NCBI GenBank assembly: GCA_947650285.1
Contig: CANTFL010001248.1
Location: 104,011 to 168,010 of the forward strand
From: Hyaloperonospora brassicae
Lineage: Eukaryota; Oomycota; Peronosporomycetes; Peronosporales; Peronosporaceae
Direction of reading: 5' to 3'
DNA length: 64,000 nt
Position numbers and translations under genes: made by a program
Part shown: positions 45,241 through 58,207 of the stretch, one piece after another
Layout: each line of letters opens with the position of its first letter
Position numbering within the stretch: position 1 is the stretch's first letter
Notes under the pieces: generated by a model
Told to the model about the DNA's origin: nothing
Database searches by the model: none
What the model saw: the letters and a program-made list of their open reading frames with translations, nothing else

Positions 45241-47830
45241 AAGTTGATCTCAGCTCGAGTTTTATTTTATCAACCACGAGTAACCACTGCGCTTTACTGA
45301 GACTTTGGATGCTTATGCGTGTTTTCTATCCGAGAAAATTGCCTCCTTAAACGCATGGCTCACTTCATGTCTTTTCCGATTGCAAATTGCGCGGTGTGAT
45401 GCGCACCGCTCTGATCGCTCGCGATATCGTCCCTGATCGAGATCACGAATCTTTCTTACGTGCTTGTCTACGATCCTGTTTGCAGGTGAAATGTATATTC
45501 TTTTTTATATATATCACCAATAAATCTGATGATCAAAATTCGATTCCATCGACTGACGCGTAATTTGTACTTCTGTTGCAAAATTGAAAAATTGATTTAC
45601 TAAAATTGATTCCATGCGCCGTCCGTCGACATCTAGTGCCGATCTAGCTGCATATCGACCCCGCTATTTTCGGCCTTTTCGTGTATTTCATTGTATCATG
45701 CTTATATTATATTATTTAAAATTATGCGAATCTGTTCTTCGGTCTTCATTGTCTTCGTATGAATTACCTGATATTTTTCGTTTGACTTAGCGCTATCAGA
45801 TCCCAAAAATTCATTTGATCACGCATCATATTTCACCAATCCACATTTTACCATCCTATGCAACCTTCTTGCATCAATTTCCGCGCCACAATCCGAATCT
45901 CGTCCCACTTCCACGACCCGATCGTGTTTTACTCTTACGATCCGACACTCGTCCATTTGTGACTCCTTAGTCGTACGATTGCATCAGTTCAAACCGATAT
46001 TTCTTCACTCGATCGCAAGTGAATCTATAAATGAACGCACCATAATCTAAAATCCGCTTGTCTACCCACCACGGGTTGCTGTCCCTTACGATTAGCCAAT
46101 CACTGTTAATGCACTATGGTCTGACGCGTTTTTGCCTCAACCACACATCCACTTTCTTCTCTACTGCAGATTAATAGTCTTTCAACTCTCATTTCCAGCC
46201 AACTTCCGTCAGTAGCGCTTCTTAAATAAACGCGATCCGCTTCATTTACCATTAGCCGCTCTGTGGCGCGGTATGCGAAAAACTTCACAAATTTTAAAGC
46301 TGAAACATGCGTCACTAGAAAAACTAGTTGTACGACATACTCTCGACTATGAACAGCGCATCGTGATTACAGAAATATCGATCACCCTGAACGGCCCGCA
46401 CCACATGTGAGTTATCGTTTGGGCGTTTCCTTTTCAACGCGATTCAAATAAAGCCACACACACACGATTTGCCATTTTTATCCAACCAATCGCTAAATTT
46501 TTATGCCAATACGGCCTTTATAAAAAAAGCTTTTCCGTATATCATTTACCACGGTTCTGGCACGTTCATATTGGCGCTGAATACCACATCGCCATCTTCG
46601 TGGATCGCGGTCCCGCAATAAAATACTTCCCAGAGGCAATGTTGCTTTAAAGATCGATTGTAAGTCCCCAATGTGCAATACATTAAATGGTGTGTTCGAG
46701 AGGACCAGATCGTGCGCAGTGGTATTTACGTAGGTCGATCGTACAGCTTTTTCGTCATACTCTTTCTACATATATAGATAAATGTGTGTATGACTCAAAC
46801 ATCTGGATAGCCCTTGTCAGCGATTGGACTATACATTCTACCGTAACATTTCCTGGTGGCCGATAAGTTTATGGCAGACAGTTGCTTATAACTATGGGTC
46901 GAATTTAAAGTAACGACAATAGACACGATTACTGGCTCCCGATCTTGGCTGATCGCTTCGCCTGCGCCAAAAAAATTATATGCAAATTCTCTGTAACTTT
47001 GAGCGATCTGCCTGTGCCGTCCGAGACGCGCTAAGCTTCGTGATCACGGCATGAAAAATAAGTTAGACCCAATTTTGTAGTTCTTATTCTACCGTATCGG
47101 TCTTGGCAACGATGGAAATATACATAGCCAAACGCTGAAACCGATACGCCGCTTGTACGTTATCGGGAGATCACTGCCGTCGCATGAACGTCTTTTGCCT
47201 GTTTTACAATCAATTAGTTCTCCGATGTAAAAAGTGCACATTACGGCACAATACTCGCCAATGAAATGCCGATTTGGTGTGATGGTACGTGCAGAATATA
47301 CCTTGTTGGTCGACTTCCACGCTCGTGTGGTGACTGATGTAGAAAGTCTAGCTGAAAAACTCAGGACCACTTGTTAATCAACTCCGCGAGATCTTCAGCT
47401 TACGTGTCCAACCTAGGGCAGAAAGTAATAACTTCTCTCGATCAAGTTATCAACTAAGGCGCGATCAGGGCCCAACTCATTTCGTCCTTGGTTTCTGTTT
47501 GGCTATGTCTATGCTTAATAGGTCGCTAAGTTATCGATTTGACCCTCTTCTTCCTGCAACATTTTGGTACACACAATCCGTTCTTGTGTACAATCTCTTC
47601 CACTTACACTTGTGGTAGACATCATCTTCTCAAAGCAAATCAGGTGATCGCAGCCACTTTAATCATGTGTTATAGCTTGCTCGGTACCAATAAAACATTG
47701 AATTTATAAGGGTAATCGACTCTTGAAAAGCTTGATCGGCAACGACCACTAATACCTTCTATTTCCATAGATCTTCCTTCGATGGTCTATCCTCGATTTC
47801 GTTTCTGTCTCCATAAATGTAAATTTAACC
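45241..47830. other. AT-rich stretch with weak minus-strand ORF debris
   Basis: Minus-strand ORFs at 47089-47370 (93 aa), 46493-46678 (61 aa) and 46106-46315 (69 aa) follow each other with protein-like composition (for example LRSATDGSWLEMRVERLL), but I recognise no domain. They may belong to the same decayed element as the flanking dispersed repeat. Confidence 0.3.
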
Positions 47831-48130
47831 GACCCCAGTGGTCGAGTGGTATAGCACTATTATTAGGAGCGGGAGATACTTGGATCGATACCTACGGCAA
47901 AAGGTACGACTACAGGTGCCATTGGATAGGCCAATCTGTAGACGAGCAAACACCCAATGGTATGACAACCTGTCAGAAGCACCTCAAGTATGTGATAGTT
48001 GGGTGGGCTAGAGACCCCACCGGCCGAAATATCTATATTGTAACTGAGGGGTGTGGGTCCTCTTAGGATTTGAAACAGTGTCACTGTACTCTCAGACCAC
48101 CCCAGGGTGATCAATAGGACTACACGACGT
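47831..48130 (+). mobile_element. Candidate tRNA-derived SINE
   Basis: An A-box-like TGGTCGAGTGG (47839-47849) is followed 32 bases later by a B-box-like GGATCGATACC (47882-47892), the spacing of an internal RNA polymerase III promoter. The leading part resembles a decayed tRNA, then about 240 bp of unrelated body follows. No target duplication or tail was found, so limits are approximate. Confidence 0.4.
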
Positions 48131-51100
48131 GAATCTTTACATGAAGGGAAATCGTGTATTGACCTTGCTCGGAGCTTCTCTATCGTCGTTTGTCGCAGCT
48201 ATTGCAGAATGGGTGCCTTTCTAATTGCGTGACCACGAAATATGAAGATTCGCAAATGGTCACCCTTCCCCTGTTCCGGCTGTCTATAGATTAAAGCATA
48301 GAAGAGGATATTATCTATGTTCTGCTTCGTGTTCCTTCAGATAGGTAATGAACTCAGAAAGGGCAGGTGTGATAGTCCTTTCAGGCAATTTCCATATATT
48401 TGCTGCAGGCTCCTCCCTTCTTCCTTGCCCAGGCTAGAACATCGAAACTGGTTACCAGGAGGCTCTCGCCTTCTTTGGCCATATCATGTAACATTCCTAT
48501 CATATGTATTGACTGATTTGTGAAAGGATTGAAATCAACGTGCCATCCTCCATCTTCCCGGGAACTTACACTCGAAGCAAACATGCCAAGCATCGCATCC
48601 TTGACCTTCTCACCTGGGCGGATCTACATTGTTCAGTTTGATAGTGATACGTCTCATCTGCCCAATCTCCCATTTCGACCGAATGACTGTGATAACCAAG
48701 ACAGCGTTAAAAATCGCGTTTACAATGTGGTTTCGTGCGAGGCTAGCATACTATTACAAGCATCTAGCATTTGGAGTAGTGCAAAAATTTTTGCTCAACC
48801 ATTCCGCACGATGATTCGCTGAACTTCTGTGTGCGACAGCAGAGTGACAGGCCAGTCTACGCACTCATGCTCCTGTAGTAATGAAGATGATTCTGCCCAT
48901 TTGTGGCATATACTTCAATTACAGGCGTCGATTCGGATCAATGTGTTTCAGCTTCGGCGCTGCAGCAATTTGTCTTTTTAAAATGTGAACGCGATCACAA
49001 ATTTTTCTTAACGACTTCTGCACTCGATGTCGCGATCGAGCTTCAGCTAAAATTGTTGCCCGTATTTTTACCCATATCTATCGCGATCTCGATTGGCCCA
49101 CAAAAACAACTGATTTCAGATCTTGCTAATACCCATCTCGATCGGGATCGCGATTGGCCCCCATTTTTACGTTCGTATCACGTTTGTTCCCGTCAACCCA
49201 GATATCGGTTGTCACCCAGTTTTGGGTCTGGATCAAGCTTGTACTGATCTCAGTAACAGCTATGTCAACTCAGTGCAGCTTTACGAGCTAACATCTGAGC
49301 CTTACTAGTCCGGCCAACCTCATGAAAATATGCACCGAGCTGTTTGTACAACACCGATGAGTAAATTAGTAAGTTCTCAATGAGCCGACTGTTGAAGTCA
49401 AGACTTCGCAAAAAGGATTGCACAAATTGTAGCGACTAAAGTGAACGATATGTTCACAAATGATCCGAAATCGTTTGGACGTTTTTAGTACCAGCATATA
49501 AATATAATGGCCTAAGTAATATACATGAAGACGTACTGAAAACCTTCTCTATCCGATCGGTGCTTTTAATTGTCACAAATGTATGATAATTGCCCCCACC
49601 TTCTTGCAATGGGCTCACACAACTTGACTGGCATCGATGTATCGAAGTTGTATTATCGGTGACCAGGACCGACAGCCTCATTTCGTATCCGTGTTTGCTT
49701 TCAGTAAACACATTAATGAATCTTGATGGTCCGGCAGCGAAAGCTTCAGGGTTTTTGCCAAACTTCGAATACCCATGTAGTGCATTGTCTCGTGCCCCAG
49801 ATCGGGTGTAACGCACAATATTACATAATTACAGCTTACAGGGCCAAGAAAGGCCCGAAACCCGAATCAGAGGATTTTTCCGCGAAGGCGCAACATTGCT
49901 GTGTGCCGTCAAAAACGGTCGGGCTTATTATAGGCGGAGAGCCTTGCAGAATCAGAAACGAAATAAATGTGCAGGACTTCTGACGAATTTTGCAATCGAC
50001 ACACAGTCTTTGTGTGTTCTGCACTTGGTGATGAGATGTATCGCGTCTTCATAACCATCGAAGTAGCCAAAGATGTGTCGATTCGATTTCAATCATACTG
50101 TAAGGCATAAAACAACGCCGCTTACAGATGATCTTAGGATCCAGCTAGTTCAGCGCAAGCCTCTGTCAACGCGGATGGCGGTGTGCCTTGCAATGAGTGC
50201 ATTTGCAACTATACAAAAACATGTAACGGGTATCTACTACGAGGTAGATGAAGATTATTAGGATGGTAATTATGTCGTACTGTTCGATGAAAGCATTTTT
50301 TGTATCTTGGTTTAGTATGGCTCAGAAGTTTAGAACAATATAGGTGAAGAGCACATCGATTGTTTTAAAGGCATACCGCTCATATATTATTTACTCATCT
50401 ATTGAACGTCTTGCAGCGTCCACGACTATGTGTATGTTCTTCGTGTACTTTCAATAGTATCACGTTTTGTTCGGCGGTCTGTATGACTGCACAGGGCTTT
50501 AGTGCAGTTAATAACGGCATTGTGGAAGAAGATGCCGTCGCATGTGTTAATGTACTGGCAGCGAATGAGGTATATCATTGAAACGAGTCGGATTTGAACG
50601 TTAATTCGATGCATACCTAGCGGGTATTATACAGTCAAAAAGTAAAAATGTTCGCAAAAGCGGTAACACGGTGACCCTTGGTTGACATGTAGAAGATATT
50701 TATGCTAGAACTAAATGCGGGACACCTAAAATGATTTCTACGCTACCTGATATATGTACGTTTTCAAAACGATACGGAATTAAGAGTTTTAGAAAATGCA
50801 GATCTTGTTCAGGTGCTTACTACACTTGAACCGATACCCCCACTAAATTATTTAAGACGTAAAAATCTGTCAGAGCATATATATATATACGGTTTTTTCT
50901 ATATGCGTAGTCCCGTGACAACTAGGTCTACGCAATATACGAAGATGGTAAGTAAGTAATCGATATTCGGTCGGCAACAGTATTTGATGAGAACGAACGG
51001 GATCACAGACGCTCATCGATACACGAAAGTGCTTCAATGAAAGACATTAATTAAGCAATAGACATTCATATATCGGGAGTATAGTGAGCGTTTGTAGTTT

Positions 51101-53094
51101 TAAGCAGAATTTTTATCGTAGATGTACTTGCGATTTTCCCGCCAACCTTAGATGTTTATTATTCCGTTCTATGTCATTCACGCAAAATGCATGTCTTCTA
51201 TCACCGCGGTTGTATCCCTCAATCGGAATATTGATTCTTTGGGGTTCGTCAAAAGCTTAGGCTTGTCCAGTGTGACGGATCAAAATGTTGATTTAACCTT
51301 CCACCGCTACTGTTGATCGATTAACATAGCTCCAATTTATGTGATATTAAATTCGTAAGTTTTCAAGTAAACACATCGTTTTTATCTCAGGATTAGATAA
51401 CTTAGGTTGACAATGAAGAGCATTTATTTAATATTTTACTTTGAACCATTTCTTGTCCGTTTAGTTAAGTAGAGGAACCCAATTCTGGAATAAATGGGTC
51501 AAAAAAATAAGATATTATAGGCGCAAACACGTGGATATCCATCCTTCACTGCACCTATATTAAACGAGTAGCGACAGAGCATCCGAATATGTAAATTTAT
51601 TATGCGGATAGTTCGTTATTATAGCAACTCTGCTGGATAACATTTATCTATTTTGTTTCTCACGAATGCAGTACAAAGAACAACTAAGATGGTATAAACA
51701 TCTTACCATAAGCTTTTTTGCACTTGTTGTATCTAAATAATAATTTGACGTACTAGCCTGGATCGGGATGTACACAGACTGATCTATCAGCCGAATAATT
51801 TGGCTCTATTTTGTATGACCTGGGGATATAATGTAGGACCTTATACCACTATAAAATTGAAAACCGCTCTGGGACGTCGATTATTGTTTTCGTGATCATT
51901 GATTTAGCAAGGATAGATCGCTATTTTACAAACCTTATTCAAGTCCTTTATTTTGTTTTTTCATTTGATGTCATGTTCAATATGTTTCTATTCATCGAAA
52001 CTTCGAGCGCGATTCATATTTTAAATTTGATACTAACATTATCAAGTGAACATATTGTTCTTATATCATAGTAGAAAGTGGCCTACGAGTCATTGCCTAC
52101 ATTTTAATGCAATTTCCCCAAGGTCATTTTTCATTGCCACTAATAACCCTACTTCGTATTTATCGCCGCTGATTGCCAAAACCACTTTGATCATCTCCAA
52201 TCTTAACATGCAACGATCATCAATGCACACCCTATTCTTCGTTGCACGGCCGTACCCGTATTTATGGGGTCTTGACGGCAATCAATTATTGTGATAATGT
52301 TATGCAATTTGAATATACAACTATGCTTCTTTCAGTTGTCTGGACCGTTCTTATATAACAATACATTACCGATAGATGAAACGGTCTTTATATGACACCA
52401 GATCAACAGCATATTTATCGAAATGACGAACCGCCTCATTTCTTCGATTTATATTTGCCCATCAGGTCATCATCAAAATTCTCGAATTATCCTATGCCAA
52501 CAAATCTTTAAGCGCCTTGGAGCCGTACTTATTATCTTCGATAATGTTATAAAAGATACCGTTACATATCGGTAAGATGCACTCACAATACATTTACCGC
52601 TCGTAGTAATAGCTAGATCTTGAGAATGCCTCATTGAATGTTCTTTTCTCAATGATATTTAACACGATAAGATACTTGCTTGACACGATATACGGGTAAA
52701 AAATGTTCCGAATAATTGGAAAATAAATAAATGCCCCAGATAATTATAGAATAAAATTTTGCCCCACATCCTAGTATACTCAAGTTTGCAAGCCACACAT
52801 TAAACGATACCTCCTTAAAACATCTTCGTTTTCACATTTTAAGGCCGTGACCAACCCCGGGCATATTTGGGAAGCCTCGAAGCGTGTTCTTACGCGGGCG
52901 TGCTGCGCTTGCAGCCACCAGTTGCAGGCGCAAACTCGAGATATGAAGAACAAAACGCTTCTGAGTATCATCGATCGCGGCCTTAAACACAGTCAGTCGG
53001 TGCTGATGTTGTTGATGCTAAGGTCATTGCTTTTGTTATCGTTGTTTCAGTATCCATCTCTGATGTTATGATTATGTGGTGGAGTGGTGATCGC
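48131..53094. other. AT-rich desert, no gene seen
   Basis: About 5 kb with only short ORFs. 48381-48593 (-, 70 aa) and 49454-49816 (-, 120 aa) are the most protein-like but have no motif. A region rich in CGATCGCGATC-type words lies at about 49020-49170. TA microsatellite at about 50876-50890. Confidence 0.4.
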
Positions 53095-53640
53095 TTTTGA
53101 GGAGTCGATCCCAACTCTCCACTAGCTCCCGGAAGACCGACTAACGGAGGGGGTAATCCGATTCCGTGTTCTTTATAGCCTTCCTCACCTTGTTTGCCCG
53201 TCGGTAGGGCGGGTTGCACTCTTCCAGGTGGACTCGTGTCGATGAAAAACTTGACCGTGTTTGCGATGGGGTCGAGGTTTGATCTCGGTGTAGAAATCTT
53301 CACACCGCAATCGGGGTCGACGTAATCTCGTGGAATTCTTCACGGGATCACTTGCATACTTGTAGGGTGCTCGATATGAGTCACCCTGATCTGTAACAGT
53401 TCGCCTTGTCCAAATGTATACCTCGATTCGCGATCCTTCGGGCCACTTGATCCGTCTTGCGATCTTGGGTCTTCAACCACAAAGGGTCTCCTGCGTCCAG
53501 TCGCAGTTGGGGTGTTGTTTGGGAGCTCTTGGTCCCTGGCCAAGCAATCCGGGGATATCACTTAAATGAGGTATGTCACGTTTTGACGTCGGGTGGCTAG
53601 TGATCCACCCGTAGGAGAAGTCGACACGTGTAACTTGAAG
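53095..53640. repeat. Dispersed repeat, copy B (related to 44755-45240)
   Basis: This is the better preserved copy of the repeat pair. Minus-strand frames (52983-53303 and 53340-53561) stay open for 70-106 codons, with Pro/Gly-rich peptides such as LPTGKQGEEGYKEHGIG. I cannot assign them. Confidence 0.6.
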
Positions 53641-53779
53641 CAAATTGAATCTGATGTTAACCAACCAAAATCAACAATCTGTCCCTATCGTCATGTCTTA
53701 GACTTCGCATGCCACGTGTCGTCCTCGATAGAAGGTAGCAATCTTGTACTTGCGTGGCAAACACCTGATCTGCTTGTCC

Positions 53780-54035
53780 GATCGCAGTCGTCTTTCTGGT
53801 CGCCGATCGCGTGGTTTAACCCATACTAGCTTGATCGCGATTACACACCTGATCACCGGTCACGATCTCGATCACCTCCCTGATCGCGGGTCACATGGTG
53901 TGGTACACACTCTTTCGATCGCGATCGCTTGTCGTGGTCTACACGAACCTGATAGCGAGTACGTACCTGATCGCCGATCACGGTCTCGATCGCCTCCTTG
54001 ATCGCGGGGTCGTTCTTGATCGACTGATCGCCAAC
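53780..54035. repeat. GATCG-rich tandem repeat, two units of about 119 bp
   Basis: The block CCTGATC(A/G)CCG(G/A)TCAC begins at about 53849 and 53968, followed in both by a TCTCGATC(A/G)CCTCC segment and then TTGATCGCGGG-like sequence. Between them is another GATCGCGATCG-dense stretch. No coding function is evident. Confidence 0.6.
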
Positions 54036-57000
54036 GTAATCACCCCTTGCCAAAACCCGATCTCTATGACTCGTATTCTCCGCACGTCGTACTTTAACCC
54101 GATATCGCAGGTTCCATCCTGTCTGATCTGAAATTCAATTCTGTCTTACCGTCCATGCGAACGCGATCCAAACAGTTGTGGGACTGGCGTTGCCAACCAT
54201 CTGCCAACTCGGTGTAAATGGAGCGCGATCCCTTCTCGTATCGTAAATTTTTTGGTCGCTTCACCACATGTTTAAACATTGCGCAGTCGAATGTTGATAA
54301 AACATAAGCACAGTTCGTCGCTATATATACTCTGCCACGGTATTACATGTATCATATTGCCAAATAGGCGTCTTTAGGGATAAGTTTTACTTTTAAATGG
54401 CTTTGCGGAACCCCAGACAAAACTAAATATTCGGTAATAGAATGGCAGCTAAACTACCAGCAATAGTCGAGATTGTTTTTGGTGAGAAGCGTTTTGTTCT
54501 TCGTCATCGCATCACATAATAAATCATCTAGTTGTAAACAGGCGATAGCAGCCCCATAATTTAGGTATAACGTTGCAAGCACTATTACTAAATTAAAATC
54601 GTGCATCAATCCTGTCTTGAGTTGTTTCGATTCTAATTGTCGAAGCACATACGGCATTCTAACGCTACAATGAGCATTTTAATATCGGCTTCCAATTTAT
54701 ATTATTTGTTTGTCCAACTTAGTGTATAAATGGCTATTATCGCATTGAAAATAATCGATTGTTAAGTTTTGGTGATACAGACTACATGTTGGAAAATGGT
54801 CAGCCGCTCGCAATTCTTGCAAAGTGTGTGAAAATATTGCAGTGTTGTGCAATGACGCGTGGCATGCTTGAACGATTTGAATTGTATTCGTGAGTGATCG
54901 ACCCTATTCTATACAAGTAAATACTGCACATCAAGAAGCTGATTTCCATACAATACACAAAATTTTATAGTATAAAATATATATTTTATTGCTGCGAAGG
55001 GTATCAAGTTGATTGCAGCTGACGCCAGTCATAGCAGACGAGGCCTTAAGCGCCATCTTTGGCTCAGTGCGTAAACGAAAACCCGACGGCAGCATCGTTG
55101 GCTCCACGGACCAAATCAGGTACGAATGTTTTGATCTATAATACTCAACATAGATTCTTCGATGAATTTGTATTGCATTCTTTTTGAAAACAGCGCATAG
55201 AAACTACTCTATGGATTCCATAGAGTTATTTGTACGCTCTTTTTTGATACGTGGATAGCAGATTTTTCACAGTGTTATCGGCTCAATCGTGATACTGCTT
55301 GTAATAGTTCACTACCAAATTATAATAGGACTTGATTCTTTTGACATCGGCTTGTACTTTCCAGTCAAACGTCCACGCTTTATTTATATAAATCAAAGTT
55401 CACGCTATGGCGAGCATAGAAAAATTCAAAGAGGTGATTTTTACAAGCTATGAATGTGCACTTACCAATTTAGTTGTTCGTCATGTTTGCGTCCGAACGC
55501 AAATCATTACTGCATGACATTGATTGGACTCACAAGTCGTTCATTCCATAGAAAAATTCTCTGTGAACGGATATAGCGCCAAAAGAAGTCGGCGAAATAT
55601 CGTGAACCGGTCACAATACATGTGTCATAACTTACTATAAACGTCGAATAATATGTTTGTAACTTGTAAACGTACTTTTTTTAATAATATAGCATCACAT
55701 GGCGGTGCTTCGTGATCAGTAAGGGGTTACAAGGCACGTACTCAAATGACATGGATGTCATTTACCAGATACGTGGACAAGAGACTATACTCTTGTACAT
55801 ACTATGTAGATAATGACGCACTCTCTCAATATCGCAAGTAAGACGGCACTCATGTTATTACTATAAAATGGAATAAGCGGCCCCTGTCTTCCTGTGAGAA
55901 ATGTGCAATTAAAAAAAAAGAGGTTTGTGGAAAGAGGGCATCATCTCATAATCCGACGAGTTATACCCGACAAACTATTTGGAGATCCCGACCTCTGTCT
56001 AACGAAGCATTGATCACTGCTTCAATACGTATATTACGATGATGTCTAGCGGTCTATCTTTTCAGAAATTTGTGTAGTCATATGAAGCTCGCACAATGCA
56101 AAAATATCAAGCAAACTTTATTACAACCATATTATCGTGCAAAAACATAAGAATGCACTTCTACAGTCAATACGTGTACAGCTATAACGCGTATTCATCG
56201 ACAACAATCTCATCCATTGATCTCATCTATACACTCATACATTTTCATTAAAGCTGCACTCCGAATCAGGCCCCACTTTCCCCTATGCGTCTAGCACGCA
56301 CATTTATAAGAATATGTCACTAAGATAATACATCACAACACTTAAGTTTGAGTGTGTAACACGAGAGATTTCGTGCATCAAGTATGTAGAAGCGAGCAAA
56401 TGAACCGCTCAAGCGCCAAAATTTGGTTTATCATTAGAATGTATGTGTAAGGTCTCGACTAATCACTACATTTCGTTTATCAACAATATAGGATCGACAA
56501 ATGAAACGCTTAAGCGCCGAAATTCGGTCCATCATCAAAGTATATGTATGGAGTCTGGACTAATTTAGATTTAGCGTTCCAGGCTCCTGAGACTTATTTA
56601 CCGACTTTGATTATCAGTTATTTTAATTGACGGCCTTGATAGATGATTGGAAATTAATGTTGAAAAACGTTAACAAACACGGATTAACTGTGCTCTTCAG
56701 ACGGCAGTAAAAGATCTCCGTATGATGCGTGACAGCAACTTCTTTATTATCTGTAGATTTGTACAATATTCAGGCATCCATGCCTTCTTATGGTCGACTT
56801 GTAGAGGTATTGACATTTTGGCGCTGCGTGTGGTTCTGCACAAATATTTTGAAACGATGCGAATCTTGGACCGGCGCGACGCTTATAACGTAGCGACCGC
56901 TAACGTGTATCGACTGTTAAAGTGCAACGACTGTTCATTACCAAGGTGATTGTTGGCTGCGTGCACTAGAAAGTAGTAGGAGACGGACGGGTATGGGCGT

Positions 57001-57688
57001 GGCAGGCCAATATCGTTGAATAGAACTCTAGCTCTACATCTAACATTTCAGGCGCACTACCATCTAAAAATGGTAGTTGAATTCTTCACACTGTGTGTGT
57101 TTGCCATACTGCACTATGTTTAGTCGTGGCAACGCTAAAATCTTAAACGTGACACCATCGCACTTACCCGCGACACTTTTACATGGTTATGGAATGCTCT
57201 GAGACATTCATTTGGTGGTAGTGCGATGATCAGATAGTAGGCGTCTACACAGTTCGATACTGCCAAGTGTCTTTTGTTTCATTCATGATATAGTGATCCT
57301 AATGCGACACCGGACTTGTCATGTAGCTCGGTCACGATGAATAAAATATCGTACATTCCACTTCATGATGCGTTGTAGGTTACACTTCTCGCTTCTTTAT
57401 TATTCGATATGCGTATGTTGCAACGCACGACGATGTTTGGAGTGGTGAAGCCTCGATGTCGGCAAATAAGCTTACACCTTTGGAGTGCCTAAATTCGATA
57501 AAAGCCTTCTGATGCGTTGTAGTCGACAAGGTTGCGAAGTACTACGACAGTATATGTTAAGTTACTCGAATTATTATCGATAAGGTTATAAGAGAATTGA
57601 TAAATGTTCTCAGATTGCAGTCTTCTCCGCGACCGTGAGACTAGACAATATTAATTGTAAATTCAAATGCTTGTCGCCTGCTGCAGAC
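54036..57688. other. AT-rich desert, no gene seen
   Basis: Only short ORFs. Around 55735-55810 there are three adjacent inverted repeats (AAATGACAT/ATGTCATTT, CAAGAG...CTCTTG, TACATA...TATGTA) that recall the hairpin-rich texture of the gypsy family, beginning just after a GGGGTTACA. This may be an LTR fragment, but no boundary or target duplication could be set. Confidence 0.4.
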
Positions 57689-58132
57689 GCAAACGAAGCA
57701 TGAGGCACGTTCGACAACATCAAAATTGGCCGCTTATGTGTAGAGTAACGCTTCGGGTAGAGATACGGGGGGGGTGCTAGTGTGCTAGTGACACGCGCCT
57801 GGCTGGTCGAACGACCCGCTTGAATCGAGTTTGTGCACGACATAAATGATACGAGAGCTGAACTTGCTGCACAGGTCCGGTTCAGTGGTGTGTGGCGACG
57901 ACGTGCCTACACGTTTGCCTGATGGGGTCCCGTGTCGTTTTGGCACTTGGACAACACACGCGTCTGGCGGTACAACACATTAGGGGCCACAACGCGTTTT
58001 GATGAACTGAGTTTCTGCTAAGTTGTACCTGGTGAGAGCGAGCGAATTGTATTTGGAAGTGGGGTCAAGTTCATGGATGTTATCATGTATTATGTATTGT
58101 TATCCCTTGTGCGCAGGTGACGAATGCCGAAT
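57689..58132. repeat. Duplicated block, copy 2, left part
   Basis: It is the counterpart of 29784-30218. Here the sequence continues directly into the broken effector gene instead of a gypsy LTR. Confidence 0.9.
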
Positions 58133-58207
58133 GAAACATGAAAGACTGGCGCGCGTGCACCTTAATGATGTGAGTTGTAATACTTGACATACCGACCACG
58201 AATCGCT

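Noticed and set aside
55680..55910. Another solo LTR, based on adjacent hairpins and GGGGTTACA
   Set aside because: No opposite terminus or target duplication could be found, so it is mentioned only in the interval description.
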